Source: DASXHZ01 sp036488085
GTDB taxonomy: Bacteria > Acidobacteriota > Thermoanaerobaculia > Gp7-AA8
Reading direction: 5' to 3'
DNA length: 64,000 nucleotides
Assembly (NCBI GenBank): GCA_036488085.1
Contig: DASXHZ010000061.1
Coordinates: 1-64,000 of the forward strand
Shown: positions 45,445 to 53,832 of the stretch, piece after piece
Numbering within the stretch: position 1 is the first letter of the stretch
Layout of the letters: every line of letters starts with the position of its first letter
Translations under genes and position numbers: made by a program
The notes under the pieces: generated by a model
The model's database searches: none
What the model was told of the DNA's origin: nothing
Seen by the model: only the letters and a program-made list of their open reading frames with translations

Positions 45445-46629
45445 ATGTCTCTCCTCACCACCCTGGAAGCTGAGCTGGACCAAATGTCCAAGTCCGGCAC
45501 GCTCAAACACGAGCTGCCGTTGAAATCGCCGCAAGGCCCGGTCGTCGAAGTCGAAGGAAAAGGCGAGGTCATCATGCTGACCTCGAACAACTACCTCGGG
45601 CTCGCCGACCACCCGGCCATCGTGGAAGCGGCGGAAAAAGCGGAGCGCGATTTCGGCTACGGCCTCGCGTCGGTCCGCTTCATCTGCGGTACCCAGACCA
45701 TCCATCGCACGCTCGAAGAGCGGATCGCCCAGTTCTTCGGCACCGAGGACACCATCCTGTATGGCTCGTGCTGGAACGCGAATGAGGGACTCTTCCAGAC
45801 CGTCGCGCTGGAGCAGGACGCCATCATCTCCGACGAGCTGAATCACGCCTCGATCATCGACGGCATCCGCCTCGCGAAGGCGCGCAAGGAGCGCTACAAG
45901 AACCGCGACATCGCCGACCTCCGCCGCGCCCTGGAGGCGACCAAGGACACCCGCAACAAGCTCGTCATGACCGACGGCGTCTTCTCGATGGAGGGCTCCC
46001 TCGCGCCGCTCGCGGAGATGGTCGACGTCGCGCACGAGTACGGCGCATTCCTGGTCGTCGACGACTCCCACGGCACCGGCGTCCTCGGCAAGACCGGCCG
46101 CGGCACGCACGAGGAGCTCGGCGTCTTCGGCAAGATCGACGCGCATACCTCGACCCTCGGGAAGGCGCTCGGCGGCTCGCACGGCGGCTTTACTACCGGC
46201 CCGAAGACACTCGTCGAGTACCTGCGCCAGAAGTCGCGCCCCTACCTCTTCTCGAACACGCTGCCGCCCGCCGTCGTGATGGGCTCCCTCGCCGCGCTCG
46301 ACCTGCTCGAGAACGACGCGTCATTCGTCACGCGCCTGCGCGAGAACACGACGTACTTCCGCGATGAGCTCACCAAACGCGGCATCAAAGTCCGCGAAGG
46401 AATCCACCCCATCGTCCCGATCATGATCGGCGACACCGCGAAGGCGATCGCCATGTCGGCCGAGCTCCTCGACCGCGGCGTCTACGTCAGCGGCTTCGGC
46501 TTCCCCGTCGTCCCCCAAGGCGCCGCCCGCCTCCGCTGCCAGATCAGCGCCGCCCACACCCGCGAGCACCTCGACCGCGCGATCAATGCGATCGTCGAGG
46601 TAGCACAGAAGTTCGAAGTCGTGGCGTAG
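45445..46629 (+). CDS. kbl: Glycine C-acetyltransferase (2-amino-3-ketobutyrate CoA ligase)
   Basis: The product has 394 residues in the alpha-oxoamine synthase family. It shows the substrate-binding SNNYLGLADHP, the YGLASVRFICGTQTIH glycine-rich segment, VDDSHGTGVLG (PLP-binding Asp) and HTSTLGKALGGSHG (PLP-Lys). It condenses glycine and acetyl-CoA, or cleaves 2-amino-3-oxobutyrate in threonine breakdown. A threonine dehydrogenase gene is not present in the window. AAGGGAG precedes the ATG. Confidence 0.93.
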   Translation: MSLLTTLEAELDQMSKSGTLKHELPLKSPQGPVVEVEGKGEVIMLTSNNYLGLADHPAIVEAAEKAERDFGYGLASVRFICGTQTIHRTLEERIAQFFGTEDTILYGSCWNANEGLFQTVALEQDAIISDELNHASIIDGIRLAKARKERYKNRDIADLRRALEATKDTRNKLVMTDGVFSMEGSLAPLAEMVDVAHEYGAFLVVDDSHGTGVLGKTGRGTHEELGVFGKIDAHTSTLGKALGGSHGGFTTGPKTLVEYLRQKSRPYLFSNTLPPAVVMGSLAALDLLENDASFVTRLRENTTYFRDELTKRGIKVREGIHPIVPIMIGDTAKAIAMSAELLDRGVYVSGFGFPVVPQGAARLRCQISAAHTREHLDRAINAIVEVAQKFEVVA

Positions 46630-46640
46630 GCCTCGGTGGG

Positions 46641-46769
46641 GAGCGGACGGCCGTCCGCTCAGCGCGGCGCCAGCCGCGCAACCCGGGCGCTGCTCGCGAG
46701 GGTAGATCGTGCCCTTCGGAAGGGCCAAGCCGCATCATGTGTGCGAGCGGGCGCGCGCGACGCGCGCCC
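46641..46769. repeat. Cluster of three hairpins in the kbl-glycosyltransferase gap
   Basis: A perfect 20-nt palindrome (46641-46660, GAGCGGACGG and complement) is followed by a short hairpin around GCCCTTCGGAAGGGC, and then a 9-bp perfect stem (46749-46757 against 46761-46769, loop CGA). The first resembles part of the palindrome at 56792-56872. I see no gene in this 213-nt gap. Confidence 0.65.
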
Positions 46770-46842
46770 GGTCGTTCTCATGAGCCGAGCGGGTGGCGGC
46801 TGTATTCACCCTCCCAATGTGTCATTCATCCATAATGAAGCA

Positions 46843-47727
46843 ATGCCTGTAGCGTGCTCCTCGCTCATTTACGTTCCGGTCGGACCGGCGACGCGTTTTG
46901 AATTCCTGCTCGACACCCTCCGCTCGATCGAGCGATTTGCCGATCCGCGGCACCGGCTCCTTCTCGTCGACGACTCCGCCGAGGGGCTCGGAGCACGGGC
47001 GAAAGAGGCGATGCCGGAGATCGACGTTCTCGTTCTCCGCGAGTCCGGCAGTGAGGCCGCGTACAACGTCGACGGCGGCCTTTTCGTGAAGGTGGCGCGG
47101 ACGGTTCGATACGCGACGACGACCTACTCGTTTCAGGCGCTGATGCGCCTCGACACCGATGCCCTGATGTGCAATCCTGGAGCGGACACGAGGGCCATCG
47201 AGCTCCTGGGCTCCGATCCCCGATTGGGCATGGTCGGCAGCTTTCGCACCCGCTGCGACGGCCACAATCGCGCCGCCGACTTCCCAGGGATCGCAAAGCT
47301 CGTAAGGCGGAACGAGACCTCGCCCGACGAAGAACTGGCCAGCGTGATGCGATCTCTCTTGAGCGAGGCTTGCGCGAACGGCTATGAATACGGCGAGCAC
47401 GTCCTCGGGCCGGGCTCGATCATGAGCCGTGCGGCCTGCGAAGCCTTGTCGGCGTATACGCCCTACGGGGACGAACGATTCAGCAAGGCCTCGCTCTCCG
47501 AGGACCACCTTCACTCGATTTTCATCCGCGCCGTCGGTCTCGAGTCCGGAGATTTCGCCTGCGACGACTTTCCCCTCGGTGTGTGGTCCGAGAACATCGA
47601 GTGGTCGCCCGAGGAGTTGGTACGGCGGGGAAAGTCGGTCGTGCACAGCGTGCGCGGCTACGGCGATTGGGACGAAGACGCCGTCCGCGCCGAATTCAGA
47701 CGACTCGCGGCCGTCCCGCAGAGCTGA
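46843..47727 (+). CDS. GT2-like glycosyltransferase
   Basis: The protein has 294 residues. The GT-A fold is suggested by SLIYVPVGPATRFEFLLDTLRSIERFADPRHRLLLVDDSAEGLG and the RLDTDALMCNPG segment with a DxD-type motif. Later parts (EHVLGPGSIMSRAACEAL, FSKASLSEDHLHSIFIRAVG) fit an acceptor region with the catalytic D/E near SEDH. There are no membrane helices. I used the ATG at 46843; the frame is open farther upstream, but only through the hairpin cluster. The upstream CATAAT resembles a -10 box. The region to 50 kb looks like an accessory island. Confidence 0.7.
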   Translation: MPVACSSLIYVPVGPATRFEFLLDTLRSIERFADPRHRLLLVDDSAEGLGARAKEAMPEIDVLVLRESGSEAAYNVDGGLFVKVARTVRYATTTYSFQALMRLDTDALMCNPGADTRAIELLGSDPRLGMVGSFRTRCDGHNRAADFPGIAKLVRRNETSPDEELASVMRSLLSEACANGYEYGEHVLGPGSIMSRAACEALSAYTPYGDERFSKASLSEDHLHSIFIRAVGLESGDFACDDFPLGVWSENIEWSPEELVRRGKSVVHSVRGYGDWDEDAVRAEFRRLAAVPQS

Positions 47728-47829
47728 GCCAGAGCCTTCGCTTCTGAGCCGTACTCCACCAGTGACTGGAACTCAGATCCCGCCATGTGTGGAGAATCGG
47801 CATGGCCCCTCATTTGTTACGATCACCGC

Positions 47830-48063
47830 ATGAACGCCTCCGTCGAGGAAGTCGAGAAGGATCCGCACGCGTATCTTCATCGTGTGCTGGAAGGTGAGAC
47901 CGTCGTTCTGTTCGAAAAGGATCTAGCGGTAGCTGAGATTCGCCCTCTCGCCAAACGCGCGGGAAAGCGCCCCTTCGGTCTCGCAAAGGGCGATTTCGTC
48001 GTTCCTGACGATTTTGATGATCCGCTGCCCGAGGATGTTTTGCGATTGTTTGAAGGCGAATGA
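47830..48063 (+). CDS. Phd/YefM-type antitoxin
   Basis: The product has 77 residues. The N-terminus MNASVEEVEKDPHAYLHRVLEGETVVLFEKDLAVAEIRPL follows the Phd/YefM antitoxin pattern of a beta-alpha DNA-binding unit, although the first helix is short. The acidic C-terminal half (DFDDPLPEDVLRLFE) would wrap the toxin. It overlaps the PIN-domain toxin gene by ATGA, the standard coupling of such modules. By eye the GC content is lower than that of the neighbouring genes. Confidence 0.85.
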   Translation: MNASVEEVEKDPHAYLHRVLEGETVVLFEKDLAVAEIRPLAKRAGKRPFGLAKGDFVVPDDFDDPLPEDVLRLFEGE

Positions 48064-48452
48064 GGCTGCTGCTCGATACGCACGCATTCCTCTGGTACAT
48101 CACTGAAGATCCGCGGCTTGCTACAAGTTCGGTCGAGGCCATTCAGGACGAAGCGAACGAAGTCTTCCTGAGTGTTGTATCCGTGTGGGAAGCGCTAGCA
48201 AAGCATCAACTCGGCAAGTTGCCGCTTCCCGCGCCGGCAGATGAGTATCTGAGGTCTCGACGAGACCAGCATGATATTGCCAGCCTGCCATTCGACGAGC
48301 CGTCCTTGTCACATCTTCTCCGTCTGCCGCTCCACCATCGCGATCCATTTGACCGGATGCTGATCTGTCAAGCATTGCAACACAACCTGCGGGTGCTGAC
48401 GGCCGACGCATTGTTCGAAAAATATCCGATCAACGTATTCCGAACCGCATAA
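48060..48452 (+). CDS. PIN-domain ribonuclease toxin (VapC-like)
   Basis: The product has 130 residues. The PIN-domain acidic residues are seen as D6 in LLLDTHAFLWY, E44 in SVVSVWEALAKHQLGKL, D95 in HRDPFDRMLICQAL, and a last acid in VLTADALFEKY. The THAFLW and RDPFDR motifs define the COG3744 group, partner of Phd-type antitoxins. It would cut RNA when freed from the antitoxin. It is the second gene of a two-gene module with its start overlapping the antitoxin stop. Confidence 0.88.
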   Translation: MRLLLDTHAFLWYITEDPRLATSSVEAIQDEANEVFLSVVSVWEALAKHQLGKLPLPAPADEYLRSRRDQHDIASLPFDEPSLSHLLRLPLHHRDPFDRMLICQALQHNLRVLTADALFEKYPINVFRTA

Positions 48453-48613
48453 CTTCGGCGCCGCGACATCCCGCGGTGTTCCACAGAAGCTCGCCGCCTG
48501 ACGGACGCCTGGTCGCGCTGCGGGGGAAGGACGCTCCCGTTCGAGGTCCAAGAACTTGTCGATTACGTGCCGCGGTGCGCCGCTGGGATTGGCCGCTCTG
48601 TTCCGGCTCTCGA

Positions 48614-49327
48614 TCAAAGAGGGCGCTGGCGGTGCCGCTGTTTGATGAACGTCTCGAAGCGCCGCGTGCCCCACGACTCGAGCAGCCCCGGCTCCTGGAA
48701 GTAGAACGCATCGAGCCGCGGAAGCCGGGCGAGGCGCGCGCGGGGATGGAGGAGGCGAAACTCCGTCGTGCAGGCGTAGCGGAACACGCGCTCGACGACC
48801 GCCGCGGCGTGCGCGTTGACGCGGCCGTATGGGTAGGCAAAGGTCTCCGGCCGAGCGCCGGTTTCGCGCTCGATGATCTCGACCGAGCCGCACACCTCCT
48901 CCTCGATTTGAGCGCGGCTTACCGTGTTCAGGTTCGCATGCGTCCGGCTGTGCGATCCGAGCGTGACGCCCTGTTCACGGAGTCGGGCGAGCGCCGGCCA
49001 ATCAAGGAGCGGTTGCTGCGGAATGTGAGGCTCCCGGAGATCCCACGCGTTGGTCCGTCCTGCCATTTCCGACACCACGAACACGGTGCTGGCCAGTCCG
49101 TTGGCCAGGAGCCGCGGCGCGGCGAACTCCCCAAAATTCACGAACCCATCGTCGAACGTGATCGCCACGGCGTCCGTCGACTCGGGCAGCGCGAGCAGGC
49201 CCTCGACCGATGTCACCTTGACGCATCCCGAGCTGAGCCAGCGAACGTGCCGCTCGAAGGCTTCGGGATGACACGACACAGTCGAGCCCGAGGTGTCGAT
49301 CGAGTGGTACATCAGGATCGCGCGCAT
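48614..49327 (-). CDS. Polysaccharide deacetylase (NodB/CE4 family)
   Basis: The product has 237 residues. CE4 motifs are visible: motif 1 TFDDGF with the catalytic Asp and metal Asp, motif 2 HSRTH with two metal-binding His, and motif 3 YPYGR. No signal peptide is evident, so it probably acts on a cytosolic lipid-linked sugar or is exported by another route. It is followed 10 nt upstream by a glycosyltransferase gene on the same strand. The 161-nt gap downstream (48453-48613) holds no gene I can support. Confidence 0.85.
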   Translation of the reverse strand: MRAILMYHSIDTSGSTVSCHPEAFERHVRWLSSGCVKVTSVEGLLALPESTDAVAITFDDGFVNFGEFAAPRLLANGLASTVFVVSEMAGRTNAWDLREPHIPQQPLLDWPALARLREQGVTLGSHSRTHANLNTVSRAQIEEEVCGSVEIIERETGARPETFAYPYGRVNAHAAAVVERVFRYACTTEFRLLHPRARLARLPRLDAFYFQEPGLLESWGTRRFETFIKQRHRQRPL

Positions 49328-49337
49328 GCAGAAAGAG

Positions 49338-50006
49338 TCAGTAGCCGTGCTGCGTCCGTTCCACGCCGATGTGAGTCACCCACGTCTCACCGTTGCCCAT
49401 GAACGCGAAACGATGACCGCGACCAACGAGCTGTCTGCTGAATGCCGACTCCGAATGGGCGACGTCGGGCCACCGCGTGTTCAACAAGGTCCGCCGATAG
49501 AGGCACGGATTCGTGGTGAACGTCTTGCGGTGCTCCAACCAGGCGAGCTCGCCGGCGCGCCTGGCCGCGTAGGCATTCGGGTCTTCCTGCACGATCCCGC
49601 CCGCGTCGATCTCAGAGGAGAAAAACGGACCACGGAGCAGCGCGACCTGGGCCAGCATCGGATCCTGCTCCAGCACCGCGATCATCTCGAGCAGATCCAC
49701 GCGCCGATCGAAGACGAAGTCCTCCTCGAGGTGGAAGATGTACGGCGCGCCGCCCCGCCGGCGTTCGTGCTCCCATGCCGCACGGACCGCCCGCGTGAAG
49801 CCGACGCGCCCCGGCGTCGTGATGATGTCCCAGCCCGGGCACCGCGCGCTCAGCCATCGCCCAAACCGCTCGTCGCCCGAGTCGTCGAAGACTGCCGCGT
49901 GCACGATGGGCCCGTGCACGTACTCGGCGAAACTCGCAAGCGTCCGATCCAGGTACGCGCGCCGCCCCGCCGTGAGGACGATGACGTCGACGGCCGGTGC
50001 ATCCAT
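49338..50006 (-). CDS. Glycosyltransferase (GT2-like)
   Basis: The product has 222 residues, starting MDAPAVDVIVLTAGRRAYLDRTL. An N-terminal GT-A nucleotide-binding half includes FDDSGDERFG and VGFTRAVRAAWEH. The segment FHLEEDFVFDRRVDLLEM provides the acidic (E-x-D) metal motif in place of a classic DxD, and FTTNPCLYRRTLL follows. It lies 10 nt ahead of the deacetylase gene, so the two are likely co-transcribed and may work on one surface glycan. A longer frame upstream reaches 50078, but the ATG at 50006 fits the domain start. Confidence 0.72.
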   Translation of the reverse strand: MDAPAVDVIVLTAGRRAYLDRTLASFAEYVHGPIVHAAVFDDSGDERFGRWLSARCPGWDIITTPGRVGFTRAVRAAWEHERRRGGAPYIFHLEEDFVFDRRVDLLEMIAVLEQDPMLAQVALLRGPFFSSEIDAGGIVQEDPNAYAARRAGELAWLEHRKTFTTNPCLYRRTLLNTRWPDVAHSESAFSRQLVGRGHRFAFMGNGETWVTHIGVERTQHGY

Positions 50007-50061
50007 GAAGAGCCATATTACCGCCCATGGTGCAGAATGCGCATCGCAGAGCGGGTAGGAC

Positions 50062-52539
50062 GTGCAACGCAGCATCAACGGAATCGAGCGGGTGGCGGCG
50101 GTCCATCTCCGTGAGGGGATCGAATCCTTCCTGAGGTTCGCGAAGGGGCGTTTGTGGCGCGAGGCCTCGCAGCGCGAGCGGTTGTATTCGCTTTCGATTG
50201 CCGTGCGGCGCAGCGCGCTCGACGCGATGCGGGAGAGCGAGCGCCGCTACCGCGAGCAGGACTCCAAGCGCCTCTACTACCTCTCGATGGAGTTCCTCAT
50301 GGGGCGCTCCCTCGGGAACACGCTGATGAACCTCGGCATCTACGACGAGGCGCGCAACGTCGTCGCGGAGCTCGGGGTCGACTTCGACGAGCTCCAGGCG
50401 CTCGAGCCCGATGCTGCCCTCGGCAACGGCGGTTTGGGGCGACTGGCGGCCTGCTTCCTCGACTCGCTCGCCACCCTCGACCTCCCCGGCTTCGGCTACG
50501 GCATCAACTACGAGTTCGGCCTCTTCAAACAGAGTTTCGTGAACGGCTTCCAGCACGAGCGGCCCGACCATTGGCTCGAAAGCGGGTCGCCGTGGCTCAT
50601 CGAGCACAACGACGAGGCGGTGATCGTTCCGGTGTACGGGTCGATTGCGCATACGACCGAGCGCGGCGTCTACACGCCGAAGTGGGTCGATGCGAAAGTG
50701 ATCATCGGCGTCCCGAACGACATGCCGATCGTTGGCTATAGCGGACGGACCGTGAATCGCCTGCGGCTCTTCACCGCGCGCTCGTCGGACGAATTCGACA
50801 TCGGCATCTTCAATGCGGGCGACTACATCCGCGCGGTGCAGCACAAGATCTCGACCGAGGCGATCTCGAAGATTCTCTACCCCTCGGATCAGGTGCAGTC
50901 GGGGCGTGAGCTGCGGCTGCAGCAGGAGTACTTCCTCGTCGCCTGCGCGATCGCCGACATCGTGCGGTCGTACAAGAACACGCACGACTCGTTCGAGAAC
51001 TTCGCGAGCAAAGTGGCCATCCAGATGAACGACACGCATCCGGCGCTCGCGGTCGCGGAGCTGATGCGCGTCTTCATCGACGGCGAACATCTGCCGTGGG
51101 AGCAGGCGTGGGCGACGACGGTCGAGACGCTCGGCTACACGAATCACACGCTGCTTCCGGAGGCGCTGGAGCGGTGGCCGATGGAGCTGATCGAGCGCGT
51201 GCTCCCGCGGCACCTGCAGATCATCCAGGAGATCAACCGGCGCCTCATCGCGGAGGTCGAACGGAGGTTCCCGGGCGACGCCGCGATGTCGCAGCGGGTC
51301 TCGATCTTCAGCGATCACGAGGTGCGGATGGCGAACCTCGCGATGACCGGGAGCCACTCGGTGAACGGCGTCGCGGAGCTGCACTCCGAGCTCGTGAAGA
51401 CGACGCTGGCGCCCGATTTCAACAAGCTCTATCCGGAGCGCTTCAACAACAAGACGAACGGCGTGACGCCGCGGCGCTGGCTGCTGCACGCGAACCGGCC
51501 GCTCGCCTCGCTGATCTCGAATGCGATCGGCGACGCGTGGATCCGGAATCTCGACGAGCTGCGAAACCTCGAGCGCTTCGCCGCCGACTCCTCAATCATC
51601 GACAAGCTCGAAGGGGTCAAGCGGCGCAACAAGGCGGCACTCGCGCGGATCGCGAAGGAGCTCACCGGCATCCCGGTCGATCCGCTCACCATGTTCGACG
51701 TGCAGGTGAAGCGGTTCCACGAGTACAAACGCCAGCTCCTCAACGCGCTGCACATCGTGCATCGATACTGGGCGATCGTGGAGGACGGCATCACGCCTCT
51801 AGTGCCGCGCACGTTCATCTTCGCGGGGAAGTCGGCGCCCGGCTACTTCTCGGCGAAGCTGATCATCAAGTTCATCCACTCCATCGCGGAGGTGATCAAC
51901 GCCGATCCGAAGACGCGCGAATGGCTGCGCGTCGTCTTCCTTCCCGACTACCGCGTCACGCTTGCTGAGGCGATCATGCCGGCGGCCGAGCTGAGCGAGC
52001 AGATCTCGACGGCGGGCAAAGAGGCGTCAGGCACCGGCAACATGAAGCTCGCGCTGAACGGCGCGCTCACGATCGGAACGCTCGACGGCGCGAACATCGA
52101 GATTCGCGACGAGGTGGGGGAGCAGAACATCTTCATCTTCGGCCTGCACGCCGACGAAGTCGCCGCTCTGGTCGCAGGCGGCTACCACCCGGAGACATAC
52201 CTGCAATCGCACGAGATCCGGCGGGTCATCGACTCGATCTCCTCCGGCCATTTCTCCCGCGGCGACAAAGAGATCTTCCGCCCCATCGTCGCGAACATCA
52301 CCAGCGCCCGCGACATCTACGTCCACCTCGCCGACCTGCAGTCGTACTGCGACGCCCAGAACGCCGTCGACGCCACCTACGTCGACCGCGCCGCCTGGAA
52401 CCGCAAGTCGCTCCTGAACATCGCGAGAATGGGCAAGTTCTCCTCCGACCGCACCATCCGCGAATACGCCCGCGACATCTGGAAGATCAAACCCGCCGTC
52501 ATCGGCAACTTCGCCAACGCCGCGTTGCTGGAGGACTAA
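50062..52539 (+). CDS. glgP: Glycogen/starch phosphorylase
   Basis: The product of 825 residues is of normal length. PLP binding Lys662 sits in EASGTGNMKLALNGALTIGTLDGANIEI, the GT35 signature. Other matches are YYLSMEFLMGRSLGNTLMNLGI, DAALGNGGLGRLAACFLDSLATLDLPG, KFAADSS-like and RFHEYKRQLLNALHIVHRY. It releases glucose-1-phosphate from alpha-1,4-glucans. It starts with GTG at 50062, divergent from the glycosyltransferase. Its stop overlaps that of the RAYT gene inserted directly behind it. Confidence 0.96.
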   Translation: MQRSINGIERVAAVHLREGIESFLRFAKGRLWREASQRERLYSLSIAVRRSALDAMRESERRYREQDSKRLYYLSMEFLMGRSLGNTLMNLGIYDEARNVVAELGVDFDELQALEPDAALGNGGLGRLAACFLDSLATLDLPGFGYGINYEFGLFKQSFVNGFQHERPDHWLESGSPWLIEHNDEAVIVPVYGSIAHTTERGVYTPKWVDAKVIIGVPNDMPIVGYSGRTVNRLRLFTARSSDEFDIGIFNAGDYIRAVQHKISTEAISKILYPSDQVQSGRELRLQQEYFLVACAIADIVRSYKNTHDSFENFASKVAIQMNDTHPALAVAELMRVFIDGEHLPWEQAWATTVETLGYTNHTLLPEALERWPMELIERVLPRHLQIIQEINRRLIAEVERRFPGDAAMSQRVSIFSDHEVRMANLAMTGSHSVNGVAELHSELVKTTLAPDFNKLYPERFNNKTNGVTPRRWLLHANRPLASLISNAIGDAWIRNLDELRNLERFAADSSIIDKLEGVKRRNKAALARIAKELTGIPVDPLTMFDVQVKRFHEYKRQLLNALHIVHRYWAIVEDGITPLVPRTFIFAGKSAPGYFSAKLIIKFIHSIAEVINADPKTREWLRVVFLPDYRVTLAEAIMPAAELSEQISTAGKEASGTGNMKLALNGALTIGTLDGANIEIRDEVGEQNIFIFGLHADEVAALVAGGYHPETYLQSHEIRRVIDSISSGHFSRGDKEIFRPIVANITSARDIYVHLADLQSYCDAQNAVDATYVDRAAWNRKSLLNIARMGKFSSDRTIREYARDIWKIKPAVIGNFANAALLED

Positions 52540-53042
52540 GCCTCGTGGTTGGGGGGTGGCCTCAGTGGGGCACCGGCGGCCTCGCCGGTGCTCTTGTGCC
52601 CTTCGACCCACCACCTCCAAATCCACCGGTACTCATCGACACTGCTGACGAGCCCCGCTCGCATCGGATTCTGACAAACGTACTCGCACTTGTTGTATAG
52701 ATCCTCGTCGGACCGAAGCGCGCGATCGAAGTATTCGCGCTGCCACACGACGCGGCCGATTTCGTGCGCGGAGACACTCTTGATGCGCTGCATCGCCTTT
52801 GGCAGCGTGGACGTTTCATACAACGTAAAGACGAGATGCACGTGGTCCGGCATGATGACGACGCAGTGCAGCCAGTACTGGAGTAGGTGGCCGAAGACCG
52901 TGGTGTTTAGCGCGATGGCTTTCTCGTCGTCCGCAAGCATCTGCCGATCGCGGGTGCAGAACGTGACGAAGTAGGTCTTGCCGCTCTTCTGCAGGTGAGG
53001 GAGGTCGCGTCGCCATGCGACGGTGTCGTCGAATATCGGCAC
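52536..53042 (-). mobile_element. RAYT: REP-associated tyrosine transposase (IS200/IS605-like Y1)
   Basis: The coding sequence has 168 residues. The HUH motif is seen as MPDHVHLVF, and the catalytic Tyr region as EYFDRALRSDEDLYNKCEYVCQNPMRAGLV. The early segment KSGKTYFVTFCTRDRQML is typical of RAYT proteins. It lies between a REP copy at its own 3' end (52544-52599) and an inverted one upstream (53067-53109), the expected REPtron layout. The last residues, HKSTGEAAGAPLRPPPNHEA, are encoded by the REP, and the stop overlaps that of glgP. It starts at the GTG at 53042. The transposase domain appears intact. Confidence 0.85.
52544..52599. repeat. REP copy R1 (3' end of the RAYT gene)
   Basis: A 56-nt unit contains an 8-bp perfect stem (CACCGGCG, loop GCCT, CGCCGGTG) next to a conserved CTCAGTGGGG segment. 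It is identical to copy R2 (53131-53186) at 53 of 56 positions and overlaps the RAYT coding end. Confidence 0.88.
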
Positions 53043-53066
53043 ATCAGCGATTGTCCCTCGGTTTGT

Positions 53067-53109
53067 CGCCGGCGAGGCCGCCGGCGCCCCACTGAGGCCC
53101 CCGCCCTAC
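53067..53109. repeat. REP copy R3 (inverted, upstream of the RAYT gene)
   Basis: This stretch is the reverse complement of the hairpin core and CCTCAGTGGGG segment of R1 and R2, with a few changes. It lies 25 nt upstream of the RAYT start, giving an inverted pair around the gene. Confidence 0.82.
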
Positions 53110-53119
53110 CCCGGGTGCG

Positions 53120-53776
53120 TTAGCCCTCGTCGTGGTTGGGTGGCGGTCTCAGTGGGGCACCGGCGGCCTCGCCGGTGCTCTTGTGCGCCAGGCCACCCAC
53201 CATCGCGGCAAACACCTTCTGCACGCTGTCGTTGTCGAACGGTTTCGGCTTGTGGGTGCGCTCGGCGATGAGGGCGTCGCGGATCATGCCTTCGGCGCAG
53301 CCGAGGGTGGCGGAGCAGATGGCGGCGGGGTCGAGGTCCGTTCGGAAGGAGCCGTCTTTCTGGCCGCGCTTGATCAGCTGGTTCAGGAGCTCCGTGAAGC
53401 GGCGGAAGCCTTCGGAGAGGACCACGTCATTGCCGCGGACGCGACGTCCTTCGAACAGGAAGAGGAACGCCGCATCGTGGTCGCGTCCGAACGCGGAGAC
53501 GAAGAGCGACAACAGCCGTAGGATCGCCTCGCGTCCATGCTCCGCCCCCCCGATCTGGCCCGCGATCGCCTCGGAAAAGCCCGACCACGTCTCGTTGAAG
53601 ATCGCTTCGAGGAGCCCGCTCTTCCCACTGAAGTAGCGGACGAGCTGCGATTCTGAGGTCCCCGCTTCGCGCGCGATCGCGGCGGTCGACGTCTGCTCGT
53701 AGCCGTTCCGGCTGAAGAGCATCTTTCCGGCCGTCATCAGCCGGCCGCGCGACGTCTGTGTGTTGTCGAGATCCAC
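53120..53776 (-). CDS. TetR family transcriptional regulator with REP-derived C-terminus
   Basis: The product has 218 residues. The N-terminal helix-turn-helix is GKMLFSRNGYEQTSTAAIAREAGTSESQLVRYFSGKSGLL, typical of TetR. A ligand-binding domain of about 140 residues follows. The C-terminus HKSTGEAAGAPLRPPPNHDEG is encoded by REP copy R2 and is almost the same as the end of the RAYT protein. Before that tail the protein ends in FAAMVGGLA, which looks like a natural end. It starts with GTG at 53776. It lies upstream of the RAYT gene, on the same strand, with no obvious target gene divergent from it. Confidence 0.88.
   Translation of the reverse strand: MDLDNTQTSRGRLMTAGKMLFSRNGYEQTSTAAIAREAGTSESQLVRYFSGKSGLLEAIFNETWSGFSEAIAGQIGGAEHGREAILRLLSLFVSAFGRDHDAAFLFLFEGRRVRGNDVVLSEGFRRFTELLNQLIKRGQKDGSFRTDLDPAAICSATLGCAEGMIRDALIAERTHKPKPFDNDSVQKVFAAMVGGLAHKSTGEAAGAPLRPPPNHDEG
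53131..53186. repeat. REP copy R2 (3' end of the TetR gene)
   Basis: This 56-nt copy differs from R1 at 3 positions, has the same orientation, and lies within the last codons of the TetR gene, where it adds the peptide HKSTGEAAGAPLRPPPNH. Confidence 0.88.
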
Positions 53777-53832
53777 GCCGGCAGCGTAGGTCGGGTGGTG
53801 CGCTACGTCAAGGTAGCGCTACCACCACCTGC

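Noticed and set aside
46636..46842. N-terminal extension of the glycosyltransferase at 46843
   Set aside because: The frame is open, but the added 69 residues would be translated through three hairpins, and the GT-A fold begins just after the ATG at 46843.
48453..48613. Small gene in the gap between the PIN toxin and the deacetylase genes
   Set aside because: No frame in this stretch has a plausible start, ribosome-binding site and domain. Open frames on the minus strand continue into the deacetylase gene in another frame.
49612..51489. Long open frame of about 625 codons antisense to glgP and the glycosyltransferase start
   Set aside because: It covers the conserved glgP core on the other strand and has a low-complexity Arg/Asp/Val composition typical of antisense shadows.
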